Origin: Omnitrophica WOR_2 bacterium RIFCSPLOWO2_12_FULL_51_8
GTDB lineage: Bacteria; Omnitrophota; Gorgyraeia; Gygaellales; Profunditerraquicolaceae
Reading direction: 5' to 3'
DNA length: 11,341 nt
Assembly: GCA_001805895.1 (NCBI GenBank)
Contig: MHHD01000032.1
Location: 1-11,341 of the forward strand
Shown here: piece after piece, positions 1-6,662 of the stretch
How positions within the stretch are numbered: the first letter of the stretch is position 1
Layout of the letters: the number at the start of each line of letters is the position of its first letter
Notes under the pieces: model-generated
Databases searched by the model: none
What the model was told of the DNA's origin: nothing
The model's input: the letters and a program-made list of their open reading frames with translations, nothing else
Made by a program: the position numbers and the translations under genes

Positions 1-1010
1 GCTATGCTTCCCGGGCAGAAAAAACTCGTGGAGGGGTTAATCTTTTTCGTCTCGAGGCCGGAGACGGCCACCACTAACTTGAACAATGAGCCTGCCGGAT
101 ACGCCCCGCTTATCGCGCGGTTGAACATCGGGCCGCGCGGGTCATTTAGGAAATTATTTATTCCGGCCTGCGATTTATCGGCAAATACCGCGGGGTCGAA
201 ACCAGGCGAGCTGGCCAGGGCCAGGACCTCGCCGGTGTAAGGGGCAAGAATAATCGCGCATCCCTTTTTTCCAGCGATTTTTTCTTCGGCGATCCTCTGC
301 ATCCTTATATCAATAGTCAACTGGATATCTTTACCGTTAAGCGGAAGCTTAAAACCCAGAAGCTTCACGAACCTCCCTCGGTGGTCTACTACGGAAGACA
401 CCCCGCCCTCTTCCTGGCGCAGGTAATAGTCATATCTTTCCTCTACCCCGCCGAAGCCGACGATATCTTTAGTCTTGTACCCGTAAGATGCCAGTTTAGT
501 CAAACGCCAGCTGTCTATTTCGCTGACATATCCGATCAAATGGCTGGCTAAGCTGCCATAGGGATAATCCCTCCTGGGATTGGGCTGGATGATTATTCCC
601 GGGATTTCGATTTTAAGTTCTTCCAGAGCGATGGCTTTGTCGATGGCAATATTCCTGGCGATAGCGACGGGGATTGAGGGAGCTATATAGCCGTCCTGGT
701 ATGCCTTGAATAATCCTTTGGGGCTGACGGCTAAGACCGCCGCTATGCCTTCCAGGGAGGAATACCCTGCCTGGATTGCTTCCTGAGGTAAAACCAGCAG
801 ATCGTAGGAAAGCTTATTCCCCGCTACCACGCGGCCTTCCCGGTCGACGATCTTCCCGCGGCAGCCTGCCTGAGAGACCAGCCGGATGCAGTTTTTCTGG
901 CTCAACTGGCGTAACTTAGCCCCCTGCGCCACCATCAGGTTCAGCAGCCCGGACACCAGGACCAAAAATAAAAAAATTATGCAGAAAAAGACAAATTTGG
1001 CTCTAGTCAT
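1..1010 (-). CDS. mrdA: Penicillin-binding protein 2, cell-elongation transpeptidase (partial, C-terminus outside window)
   Basis: Class B penicillin-binding protein that cross-links peptidoglycan during rod elongation, working with RodA and MreBCD in the inner membrane. I translated the open frame from ATG at 1010 to the window edge: about 336 residues without a stop. A short cytoplasmic N-terminus (MTRAKF) is followed by one membrane segment (about residues 6-25). Then comes the PBP dimerisation region with HLIGYVSEI, a GFGGVEERYD segment and LTIDIRMQ, and the start of the transpeptidase domain with PYTGEVLALASSPGFDP. The active-site SxxK motif is present as SLFK, with Ser308 and Lys311 (codons at 89-87 and 80-78). 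The SxN and KTG motifs would lie beyond the window. The gene overlaps the mreD stop by 8 bp, so coupled translation is likely. An in-frame ATG at 1028, created by an 18-bp tandem duplication, is an alternative start. The long open frame on the plus strand at 886-1143 is only its shadow. Confidence 0.95.
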   Translation of the reverse strand, partial: MTRAKFVFFCIIFLFLVLVSGLLNLMVAQGAKLRQLSQKNCIRLVSQAGCRGKIVDREGRVVAGNKLSYDLLVLPQEAIQAGYSSLEGIAAVLAVSPKGLFKAYQDGYIAPSIPVAIARNIAIDKAIALEELKIEIPGIIIQPNPRRDYPYGSLASHLIGYVSEIDSWRLTKLASYGYKTKDIVGFGGVEERYDYYLRQEEGGVSSVVDHRGRFVKLLGFKLPLNGKDIQLTIDIRMQRIAEEKIAGKKGCAIILAPYTGEVLALASSPGFDPAVFADKSQAGINNFLNDPRGPMFNRAISGAYPAGSLFKLVVAVSGLETKKINPSTSFFCPGSI

Positions 1011-1530
1011 CTTGGATGGAGACCTCATCTTGAATGGAGGTCTCCCTCTGGGCAGGCGGGCGATAAGACACGCTCTGGATGAACTTAAACACCGGCGGCC
1101 AGGCAAGCGCCGTATACAACGACGAGACCAGCGCGATCCGTAAGAATATGCCCGGCGGAATGCCTTTGCCCTGGAAAATCAGGCTCGAGCCGCAAAAAAT
1201 ATTTTGCAGGACGGCGGCAACAAATACCGCCCCCATGCGCGCAGGATCGTAATCTAAACAGACCTTACGGGAAAACCCGATAATCAATAAGCCCCAGAGG
1301 GGAAACAGCAGGATATTGCTGTAAACGGGGCCTGGGCCGAGAATATCCTTGAGCAGGCCGCTGGTTAAACTAAAAAATAACGCCCAACCTTGCCCAAAAA
1401 TAAAACAGGCGCTGATTGCGCAGATCAGTAATAAATCTGGCTTTGTGCCGAAAATCTTAAGCGGGGCAGGAAAAGCCGCCTGCAGTATACACGAGGTAAT
1501 AATGCAGATAAAAAAAATAATTTTTCTCAT
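1003..1530 (-). CDS. mreD: Rod shape-determining membrane protein MreD
   Basis: Small integral membrane protein of the elongation complex, usually found directly after mreC as here. The 175-residue product is strongly hydrophobic, with several likely membrane helices (for example MRKIIFFICIITSCILQAAF, then PDLLLICAISACFIFGQGW and YSNILLFPLWGLLIIGF), and its length fits the family. The start is the ATG at 1530-1528, which overlaps the mreC TGA as ATGA. A longer reading from 1593 would lie inside mreC and adds a non-membrane leader, so I reject it. The C-terminal tail ends in a six-residue repeat, TSIQDE then VSIQDD, encoded by the 18-bp tandem duplication at 1008-1043. MreD sequences are poorly conserved, so the call rests on position, size and hydrophobicity together. 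Confidence 0.9.
   Translation of the reverse strand: MRKIIFFICIITSCILQAAFPAPLKIFGTKPDLLLICAISACFIFGQGWALFFSLTSGLLKDILGPGPVYSNILLFPLWGLLIIGFSRKVCLDYDPARMGAVFVAAVLQNIFCGSSLIFQGKGIPPGIFLRIALVSSLYTALAWPPVFKFIQSVSYRPPAQRETSIQDEVSIQDD
1008..1043 (-). repeat. 18-bp tandem duplication across the mreD end and mrdA start
   Basis: Two adjacent 18-bp units, 1008-1025 (catcttggatggagacct on the plus strand) and 1026-1043 (catcttgaatggaggtct), match at 15 of 18 positions. On the minus strand each unit ends in an ATG, at 1010 and 1028, in the same frame for mrdA. In the mreD frame each unit gives one copy of (T/V)SIQD(E/D). The segment also contains a perfect 9-bp inverted repeat, ggagacctc (1018-1026) against gaggtctcc (1037-1045), with a 10-base loop. 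Confidence 0.85.
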
Positions 1531-2303
1531 TGCTGCACTACGACCAGGACCTCTTCGATATTGGCAAGGTTCACCGCCGGCCGGATCAAGCAATAACGGC
1601 TTAAACCGGAAAATTCCTTGCCGATATCCACCACCGTGCCGATGGGGATGCCTTTGGGAAAGGCCTCGTTGAATCCGGAGGTAACCACTGTATCCTGCAG
1701 CCGGATATCCGGATTCTCCGGCAGATACCGCATCATCAGGCGGGCGCCCAAGGTGCCGGAGACCAATCCCTCCTGGCGGCTGCGCTGCACGATCGCGGAA
1801 ACCCCCAAGCTCGGGTCGCTGGCCAGCAATATTTTGGCGGACACGTCGCCGGCTTCAACCACGCGGCCGATGAGGCCCGCATAGTTGACCACCGGCATCC
1901 CGCGCCTGACGCCGTTTTGCCTTCCCTTATCAATAATCACGCTGGATGTCCAGCCATCCGGCGAACGGCCGATGACACGGGCGCTCACCACCTTGAAAGG
2001 CGACTGCTGTTTAAAATTTAACAGTGTTTTTAACCGTTCACTCTCCAGCAACGTTTCTTTTTGCGCGTTCAACTTGAAACGTAAAAAGCCGGCCTCCTTC
2101 TTCAAGGCGAGGTTTTGATAGTAATTACGGTGAAAAAAAACGAATGCCTCTAATTCACGGCCGAGAGCACTGGCTATGCTGAGCGGTAATTTCAGTGCGC
2201 TGAGGGAGGGATCGGTCAGGGCCGGGGCTAAAAGAAAAACAAAAATTACTAGACCGAGGATTGCTATATACGAGGATAATTTTTTGCGGTTGGCTTTAAA
2301 CAC
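1527..2303 (-). CDS. mreC: Rod shape-determining protein MreC
   Basis: MreC is a bitopic membrane protein whose periplasmic part binds PBP2 and links the MreB filament to cell-wall synthesis. The 258-residue product has a short basic N-terminus (MFKANRKKLS), one membrane helix (about residues 12-30, IAILGLVIFVFLLAPAL), a helical segment rich in Lys/Glu/Leu (about 60-95), and a beta-rich C-terminal domain beginning VVSARVIGRSPDGWTSS with the usual IIDKGRQNGVRRGMPV and GLIGRVVEAG segments. Size and domain order fit the family. The start is GTG at 2303, since an in-frame TGA lies two codons upstream and no ATG follows before the membrane helix. I see no good Shine-Dalgarno sequence, so translation may depend on coupling to mreB, whose stop is 9 bp upstream. 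It overlaps mreD by an ATGA junction. Confidence 0.97.
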   Translation of the reverse strand: MFKANRKKLSSYIAILGLVIFVFLLAPALTDPSLSALKLPLSIASALGRELEAFVFFHRNYYQNLALKKEAGFLRFKLNAQKETLLESERLKTLLNFKQQSPFKVVSARVIGRSPDGWTSSVIIDKGRQNGVRRGMPVVNYAGLIGRVVEAGDVSAKILLASDPSLGVSAIVQRSRQEGLVSGTLGARLMMRYLPENPDIRLQDTVVTSGFNEAFPKGIPIGTVVDIGKEFSGLSRYCLIRPAVNLANIEEVLVVVQQ

Positions 2304-2312
2304 ATTTCAAAA

Positions 2313-3392
<1,080 letters not shown>

Positions 3393-3420
3393 CTTCTTCT
3401 CCCTCACGAATATAGAGGGG

Positions 3421-3449
3421 ATTCTATCAGAGATTAAACTCTATGTCAA
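3421..3449 (-). promoter_or_regulatory. Sigma-70-type promoter for the mreBCD-mrdA operon
   Basis: On the minus strand, TTGACA (3449-3444, perfect -35) is followed by a 17-base spacer and TAGAAT (3426-3421, -10). The predicted transcript start near 3414 gives a leader of roughly 20 bases before the mreB ATG, with its AGGGAG ribosome site. The spacer is almost filled by a near-palindrome, AGAG-n-TTAA-n-CTCT (3429-3442), which could be a regulator site or chance. Confidence 0.85.
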
Positions 3450-3521
3450 ATCAAATTTTATGGAATTTTTCTTGCTTATCGAAAATTTGATGGTGAGCCT
3501 GTCGAACCATCAAATTTTATG
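3450..3521 (-). repeat. 13-bp direct repeat bracketing the queC-mreB hairpin
   Basis: The plus-strand sequence atcaaattttatg occurs exactly at 3450-3462 and again at 3509-3521, 59 bp apart. The copy at 3509-3521 contains the last sense codons and the stop codon of queC; the copy at 3450-3462 directly abuts the mreB -35 box. Between them lies the hairpin at 3482-3518, one arm of which is an inverted form of the same sequence. Confidence 0.8.
3482..3518 (-). repeat. Perfect inverted repeat with a TGAGC-CGAA core overlapping the queC stop
   Basis: Arms aaaatttgatgg (3482-3493) and ccatcaaatttt (3507-3518) are perfectly complementary over 12 bp, with the 13-base loop tgagcctgtcgaa (3494-3506). 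On the minus strand the structure begins in the final codons of queC and ends in TTTT, so it might act as a weak intrinsic terminator, although most of the stem is A/T. The core closely resembles the palindromes within the two aroA repeats. From memory, palindromes of the GGTGAGC...CGAACC or CCCTGAGC...CGAAGGG type recur in many bacterial genomes. Confidence 0.8.
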
Positions 3522-4187
3522 AATAGCAGTCTCGTATTCCAGCGGGTCAATCATCTTTGCCTTGCGGAACGCCTCCTGCCTTTCCCGGCAGGCCCCGCAT
3601 TTACCGCAGGCCTTCTCTGCCCCGTTATAGCAGGTCCAAGTAAGGGCATAATCCACTCCCAACTCCTTGCCTTTTACGGCAATATCTGCCTTATCCAGGC
3701 CTAAATAAGGCGCTTCCAGTTCCACGGATTTCCAATCCGCCAGGATGATGGCGCGCCGCATCGCCTCGACAAATTCCCTTCTGCAATCAGGGTAAATCGC
3801 GTGGTCGCCGGAATGGGCGCCGTAAAAAACTTTTTTTGCCCCAATACTGATAGCATAACCAACAGCCAGGGACAAAAGAATCATATTCCGGTTAGGCACA
3901 ACCGTAAGTTTCATGTTTTCCGCGTTATAGTCTCCTTCAGGCAGCGCCCTGTCTTTGACAGTCAGGGCGCTGGCAAAGAGCAGTTCCTCGCCCAGCACAG
4001 ACAGGTCTACGACCTTGTGCGGGACATTCAGTCTCCCGCAGGTCAGGCGCGCAAATTCCAGCTCTTTAACGTGCCTCTGGTTGTAATTTATGCTTAACGC
4101 ATGCACAACGTAGCCTTGCTGTAAAATATCATACAGCAGGGTCGTGCTATCCATACCGCCAGAGGCAATAATTACCGCTTTCTCCAT
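3510..4187 (-). CDS. queC: 7-cyano-7-deazaguanine synthase
   Basis: QueC converts 7-carboxy-7-deazaguanine to preQ0 with ATP and ammonia, a step towards queuosine in tRNA. The 225-residue product starts with the PP-loop ATP-binding motif SGGMDST (residues 9-15). It has the family segment FYGAHSGDHAIYPDCR (about 121-136) and ends with the zinc site, four cysteines at 186, 194, 197 and 200 in CYNGAEKACGKCGACRER. Length and all key residues are normal. The start is ATG at 4187; no strong Shine-Dalgarno sequence is visible (AAATAAAG just upstream). No other queuosine gene is nearby, and no preQ1 riboswitch was recognised upstream. The last codons and TGA stop lie inside a 12-bp hairpin arm and a 13-bp direct repeat, so the extreme C-terminus may have been altered by repeat insertion. 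Confidence 0.97.
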   Translation of the reverse strand: MEKAVIIASGGMDSTTLLYDILQQGYVVHALSINYNQRHVKELEFARLTCGRLNVPHKVVDLSVLGEELLFASALTVKDRALPEGDYNAENMKLTVVPNRNMILLSLAVGYAISIGAKKVFYGAHSGDHAIYPDCRREFVEAMRRAIILADWKSVELEAPYLGLDKADIAVKGKELGVDYALTWTCYNGAEKACGKCGACRERQEAFRKAKMIDPLEYETAIHKI

Positions 4188-4242
4188 CTTTATTTAATAC
4201 GAACGCATTAAATATTATTACATAAAGATGACGCTCATTATT

Positions 4243-4333
4243 CGCAGATGGGCACAGATGAAAAGCTGCAAGATGATCACAGATATTCCTTTATCTGCGC
4301 TAATCTGCATCTTCTCATCTGCGATCATCTGCG
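4243..4333. repeat. Large imperfect inverted repeat built from CAGATG/ATCTGCG words (aroA-queC intergenic)
   Basis: This fills much of the 181-bp gap (4188-4368) between aroA and queC. The left arm starts cgcagatgggcacagatga; the right arm, read as its complement, starts cgcagatgatcgcagatga. They stay alignable over most of about 45 bases, with mismatches and a small gap. ATCTGC recurs four times in the right arm, at about 4293, 4303, 4317 and 4328. The repeat could fold as a long hairpin in RNA from either strand. I recall similar words (ATCTGCG/ATCTGTG...) as dispersed intergenic repeats in other bacteria. The remaining AT-rich stretch 4188-4242 presumably contains the queC promoter, but I cannot pick a convincing one. 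Confidence 0.7.
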
Positions 4334-4368
4334 CAACAGGGCATGTAAATTTATTTATTTCGTTTGTA

Positions 4369-5754
4369 TTAGTGATAGCTTTTCTCGCGCAGGGATCTTA
4401 GGATGCTCAGGAATCCGGGAAAGGATTTATTGATGCAGGAGCCGTCGTCTATCCGGGTCTTGCCGCCGGCAAGCAGCCCGGCTACCGCCATGCTCATTGC
4501 CGTGCGGTGGTCGCCGAAGCTTTTTATTTTTGCGCCGCGCAGCTTTTCCACGCCTTCAATCACAATATTCTCCGCCTTGCCGGAGCGCGCCACCTTGATC
4601 TTGGCTCCCATCTTAGCCAGATTTTCCTGCATAGATTTGATGCGGTCAGTTTCCTTGACGCGCAGTTCTCCTGCGCCCTGAAAAATAGTCTTGCCCCGCG
4701 CCAGGCTTGCCGCCACCATCAGCGCCGGCAATTCATCGATCAAAGAGGGAATCTCTTGTTTTTTCACCACCGTGCCTTTTAAGCTGCTGCCTTTGACAAT
4801 AATATCCCCCATCGGCTCAAAACTTGTGACTTGTGACTTGCCTGCCCTGAGCGAAGCCGAAGGGTGACTTGTGACTTTAATTTTCGCCCCCATCCTCTTT
4901 AGCACCCTGACCGCTCCCAGGCGCGTAGGATTTAAACTTACCTTCTTAACGGTTAGCCGCGCGCCCTTGATCAGCGCCGCCAGGACGATAAAAAAAACCG
5001 CCGAAGAGATATCTCCGGGCAGGAAAATTTTTCCCGGCGTGGTTAATTCTTTATCCCCCCTGATGGCGCTGAAGTTATTTTTACAGTGGATATCAGCGGC
5101 AAAAACTTTGAGCATCCGCTCGGTATGGTCGCGCGTCTTTAAGGGCTCGATAATTTTAGTCTCGCCGCGGGCAAAAAGGCCGGCCAAAAGCAGCGCGGAC
5201 TTTACCTGTGCGGAGGCCACGGGTATCCGGTAGGTAATGCCGCGCAGATTGCCGCCCTTTATAAGAATCGGCGGATACTCCTCTACTTGTGACTTGTGAC
5301 TTGCCTGCCCTGAGCGCAGCCGAAGGGTGACTTGTGACTTAATTGCTGCGCCCATTTTCCGTAACGGCGCGGTGACGCGCAGCATCGGCCGGCGGGAAAG
5401 AGATCTTCCCGCCGTAAGACGGACAGAAAAATTTTGCCCGGCCAAGACACCCAGGAGCAGCCGCAAGGTCGTGCCGGAATCGCCGGTAAAGATCGGCCGC
5501 TGCGGCCTCTGCAGCCCGAAAGGCCCGCGGCTATATACAACCACCGCCGCGCGGCCGCGCCTAATCTTCAGGCCCAACTGCCGAAACGCCCTGAGCGTGT
5601 ATGAACAATCTTGATTGCCGGGGAAATTAAGGATCTGCGTCTTGCCTTTGCTCAGCGCGGCTAAGATTACCGCGCGGTGGGAAATGGACTTATCTCCGGG
5701 GAGCGACACCCGCGCCCTCAGGCGCGCGATACCCTTGACGACAAAAGGGCTCAT
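4369..5754 (-). CDS. aroA: 3-phosphoshikimate 1-carboxyvinyltransferase (EPSP synthase), with two repeat-derived inserts
   Basis: AroA condenses shikimate-3-phosphate with phosphoenolpyruvate, the sixth step of the shikimate pathway. The 461-residue product is longer than the usual 425-440. Conserved sites are present: PGDKSISHR (Lys22, Arg27), GDSGTTLRLL (91-100), SAQVK (181-185), RDHTE (208-212), SLIDELP with Asp340/Glu341, KETDR (367-371) and GDHR (414-417). RDHTE, GDKS, SAQVK and NPTR together match the motif set described for class II, glyphosate-tolerant EPSP synthases. Two segments look foreign, residues about 139-157 and 293-311, each directly after an MGA-x-I-K stretch and each encoded by one copy of a 56-bp repeat. 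The frame remains open through both, and a third equivalent MGAKIK segment at 382-387 has no insert. The ATG overlaps the stop of the upstream coiled-coil gene (ATGA). Confidence 0.96.
   Translation of the reverse strand: MSPFVVKGIARLRARVSLPGDKSISHRAVILAALSKGKTQILNFPGNQDCSYTLRAFRQLGLKIRRGRAAVVVYSRGPFGLQRPQRPIFTGDSGTTLRLLLGVLAGQNFSVRLTAGRSLSRRPMLRVTAPLRKMGAAIKSQVTLRLRSGQASHKSQVEEYPPILIKGGNLRGITYRIPVASAQVKSALLLAGLFARGETKIIEPLKTRDHTERMLKVFAADIHCKNNFSAIRGDKELTTPGKIFLPGDISSAVFFIVLAALIKGARLTVKKVSLNPTRLGAVRVLKRMGAKIKVTSHPSASLRAGKSQVTSFEPMGDIIVKGSSLKGTVVKKQEIPSLIDELPALMVAASLARGKTIFQGAGELRVKETDRIKSMQENLAKMGAKIKVARSGKAENIVIEGVEKLRGAKIKSFGDHRTAMSMAVAGLLAGGKTRIDDGSCINKSFPGFLSILRSLREKSYH
4822..4877 (-). 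repeat. 56-bp composite repeat, copy 2, inside aroA
   Basis: On the minus strand the order is (AAGTCAC)x2, then a core from CCTTCGG to GGGCAGGC, then (AAGTCAC)x2 and AAGT. The core holds the palindrome CCCTGAGCGAAGCCGAAGGG (plus strand, 4845-4864). It is 55/56 identical to the copy at 5285-5340. It is read in frame as VTSHPSASLRAGKSQVTS, a different frame from the other copy. Confidence 0.92.
5285..5340 (-). repeat. 56-bp composite repeat, copy 1, inside aroA
   Basis: It has the same heptamer-palindrome-heptamer arrangement as the copy at 4822-4877, with one base different (gcgc against gcga in the core). Its palindrome is CCCTGAGCGCAGCCGAAGGG at 5308-5327. It is read as KSQVTLRLRSGQASHKSQV, one frame away from the other copy, and both are free of stops. 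Confidence 0.92.
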
Positions 5755-6536
5755 TTACTCTTTTGCACAACCCTGTCGCCCTCGGCAACTTTATCTTTCA
5801 CTTCGTTTGAGGTAAATCCTGCGGCAGCCATAGAATCATGCACCTTCTCTACCTTGACGTCGCCGATATAATTGTTGCCGCGGTAAACCGAGAAAATCGC
5901 GCCCACAAACACGCCGTCCTTGCCGCCCAGATTCAATACCGCGAAATTATAATCCTTATTTACCACCAAGACCTTGCCTTCCAGGAGGCGGCCCTGCGCC
6001 CCTTGGGCGGCTAACGGCGCGCTCTCCGGGCCGACCACGATCTTGCCCAATTCCACGCCCTGGGTCTTTCTTTCCAAGTCGCTCAATTTTGTCTCTAAAT
6101 CCTTCTTCTGAGACTGTAGTTCGTTGACCTGCCCCTGGGCATTTTTTACTTCTTCCTGCGCCTGCTTTAATTTATTTTCTAAATCGGTTTTTGCGCTTCT
6201 CTGCTGATCAAGGTCTGTCTTTATCTGCTGCATTTTGCTTAAGGCCTCGGCACGGGCGCTCTTCTCCTGGTCTAATTCGCCCTTCAGGCTGTCCAGGTTC
6301 GCCTGCGCGTCCTTAAGTTGTAAATCCAGAAGGTTGCTCTTTTTTTGCGCCTCTTCAAACCTGCGCTCAGTAACGTTTAATTTCGTTTTAGTGCTTTCCA
6401 AATCCGCCTGCAGTTTCAGATTCAGGCCAAGTTCTTTTTTATAAAGGTAAAATCCCGCGCCGGCAAGCGCCGAAGAAATTAAAATCAGGACGGTCAATAC
6501 GATTAACGGTAATGGTGCCTTAGCCTTAAGGTTCAT
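5751..6536 (-). CDS. Membrane-anchored coiled-coil protein of unknown function
   Basis: I do not recognise a named family with certainty. The 261-residue product begins with a short basic N-terminus and one membrane helix (about residues 8-31, PLPLIVLTVLILISSALAGAGFY). A long coiled coil follows (about 36-150), rich in Leu, Lys, Glu and Gln in heptad spacing. A compact C-terminal domain (about 165-261) carries LEGKVLVVNKDYNFAVLNLG, KDGVFVGAIFSVYRG and YIGDVKVEKVHDSMAAAGF. That domain looks like a small beta-rich domain seen in envelope or flagella-associated proteins, in outline also like MreC. I infer an inner-membrane protein facing the periplasm. The ATG at 6536 is chosen over one at 6563 because AAGGAGG (6541-6547) precedes it by 4 bases. 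It is the first gene after a promoter and overlaps aroA by ATGA, a pairing with no obvious functional reason. Confidence 0.85.
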   Translation of the reverse strand: MNLKAKAPLPLIVLTVLILISSALAGAGFYLYKKELGLNLKLQADLESTKTKLNVTERRFEEAQKKSNLLDLQLKDAQANLDSLKGELDQEKSARAEALSKMQQIKTDLDQQRSAKTDLENKLKQAQEEVKNAQGQVNELQSQKKDLETKLSDLERKTQGVELGKIVVGPESAPLAAQGAQGRLLEGKVLVVNKDYNFAVLNLGGKDGVFVGAIFSVYRGNNYIGDVKVEKVHDSMAAAGFTSNEVKDKVAEGDRVVQKSK

Positions 6537-6560
6537 TCTTCCTCCTTCATAGATAATGAA

Positions 6561-6587
6561 CACCGGCCAATCCTATATGGCCGGGTG
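6561..6587 (-). promoter_or_regulatory. Stem-loop in the leader of the coiled-coil/aroA transcript
   Basis: On the plus strand caccggcca (6561-6569) pairs with tggccgggtg (6578-6587), 9 bp with one bulged base and an 8-base loop. It lies between the promoter at 6620-6647 and the AAGGAGG ribosome site at 6541-6547. It is not followed by a T-run in the direction of transcription, so it is not a standard terminator. Its role, if any, is unknown. Confidence 0.5.
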
Positions 6588-6619
6588 CCTCTTGACCCTC
6601 TCTTTTCTATTAATCTGTT

Positions 6620-6647
6620 ACTATAACATCGGTTAGAGAAAAATCAA
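6620..6647 (-). promoter_or_regulatory. Extended -10 promoter for the coiled-coil/aroA unit
   Basis: On the minus strand, TTGATT (6647-6642) and TATAGT (6625-6620) are separated by 16 bases. TGT directly precedes the -10 box, giving the extended form TGnTATAGT. The site begins about 15 bp after the rluD stop and leaves a leader of about 75-80 bases before the ATG at 6536. Confidence 0.75.
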
Positions 6648-6662
6648 GAGAAAAATATCAAA

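Noticed and set aside
88..101. TGAGCCTGCCGGA in mrdA, similar to the TGAGC core
   Set aside because: It encodes the essential PAGS part of the active-site motif and has no complementary arms; coincidence.
886..1143. Plus-strand open frame of 85 codons over the mrdA/mreD junction
   Set aside because: It is antisense to two well-supported genes, has a composition typical of a shadow frame and no recognisable domain.
1531..1593. N-terminal extension of MreD starting at 1593
   Set aside because: Would overlap mreC by over 60 bp and adds a non-membrane leader; the ATGA junction at 1530 is the normal arrangement.
4188..4242. AT-rich segment as queC promoter or preQ1 riboswitch
   Set aside because: TAATAT-like words are present but no acceptable -35 partner at the right spacing, and no preQ1 pseudoknot pattern was recognised.
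4248..4433. Plus-strand open frame of 61 codons in the aroA-queC gap
   Set aside because: Composed of the inverted repeat plus the antisense of the aroA end; no coding signal.
4369..5754. aroA as a pseudogene because of the inserts
   Set aside because: The frame is open throughout, both inserts fall outside the catalytic motifs, and all key residues are present.
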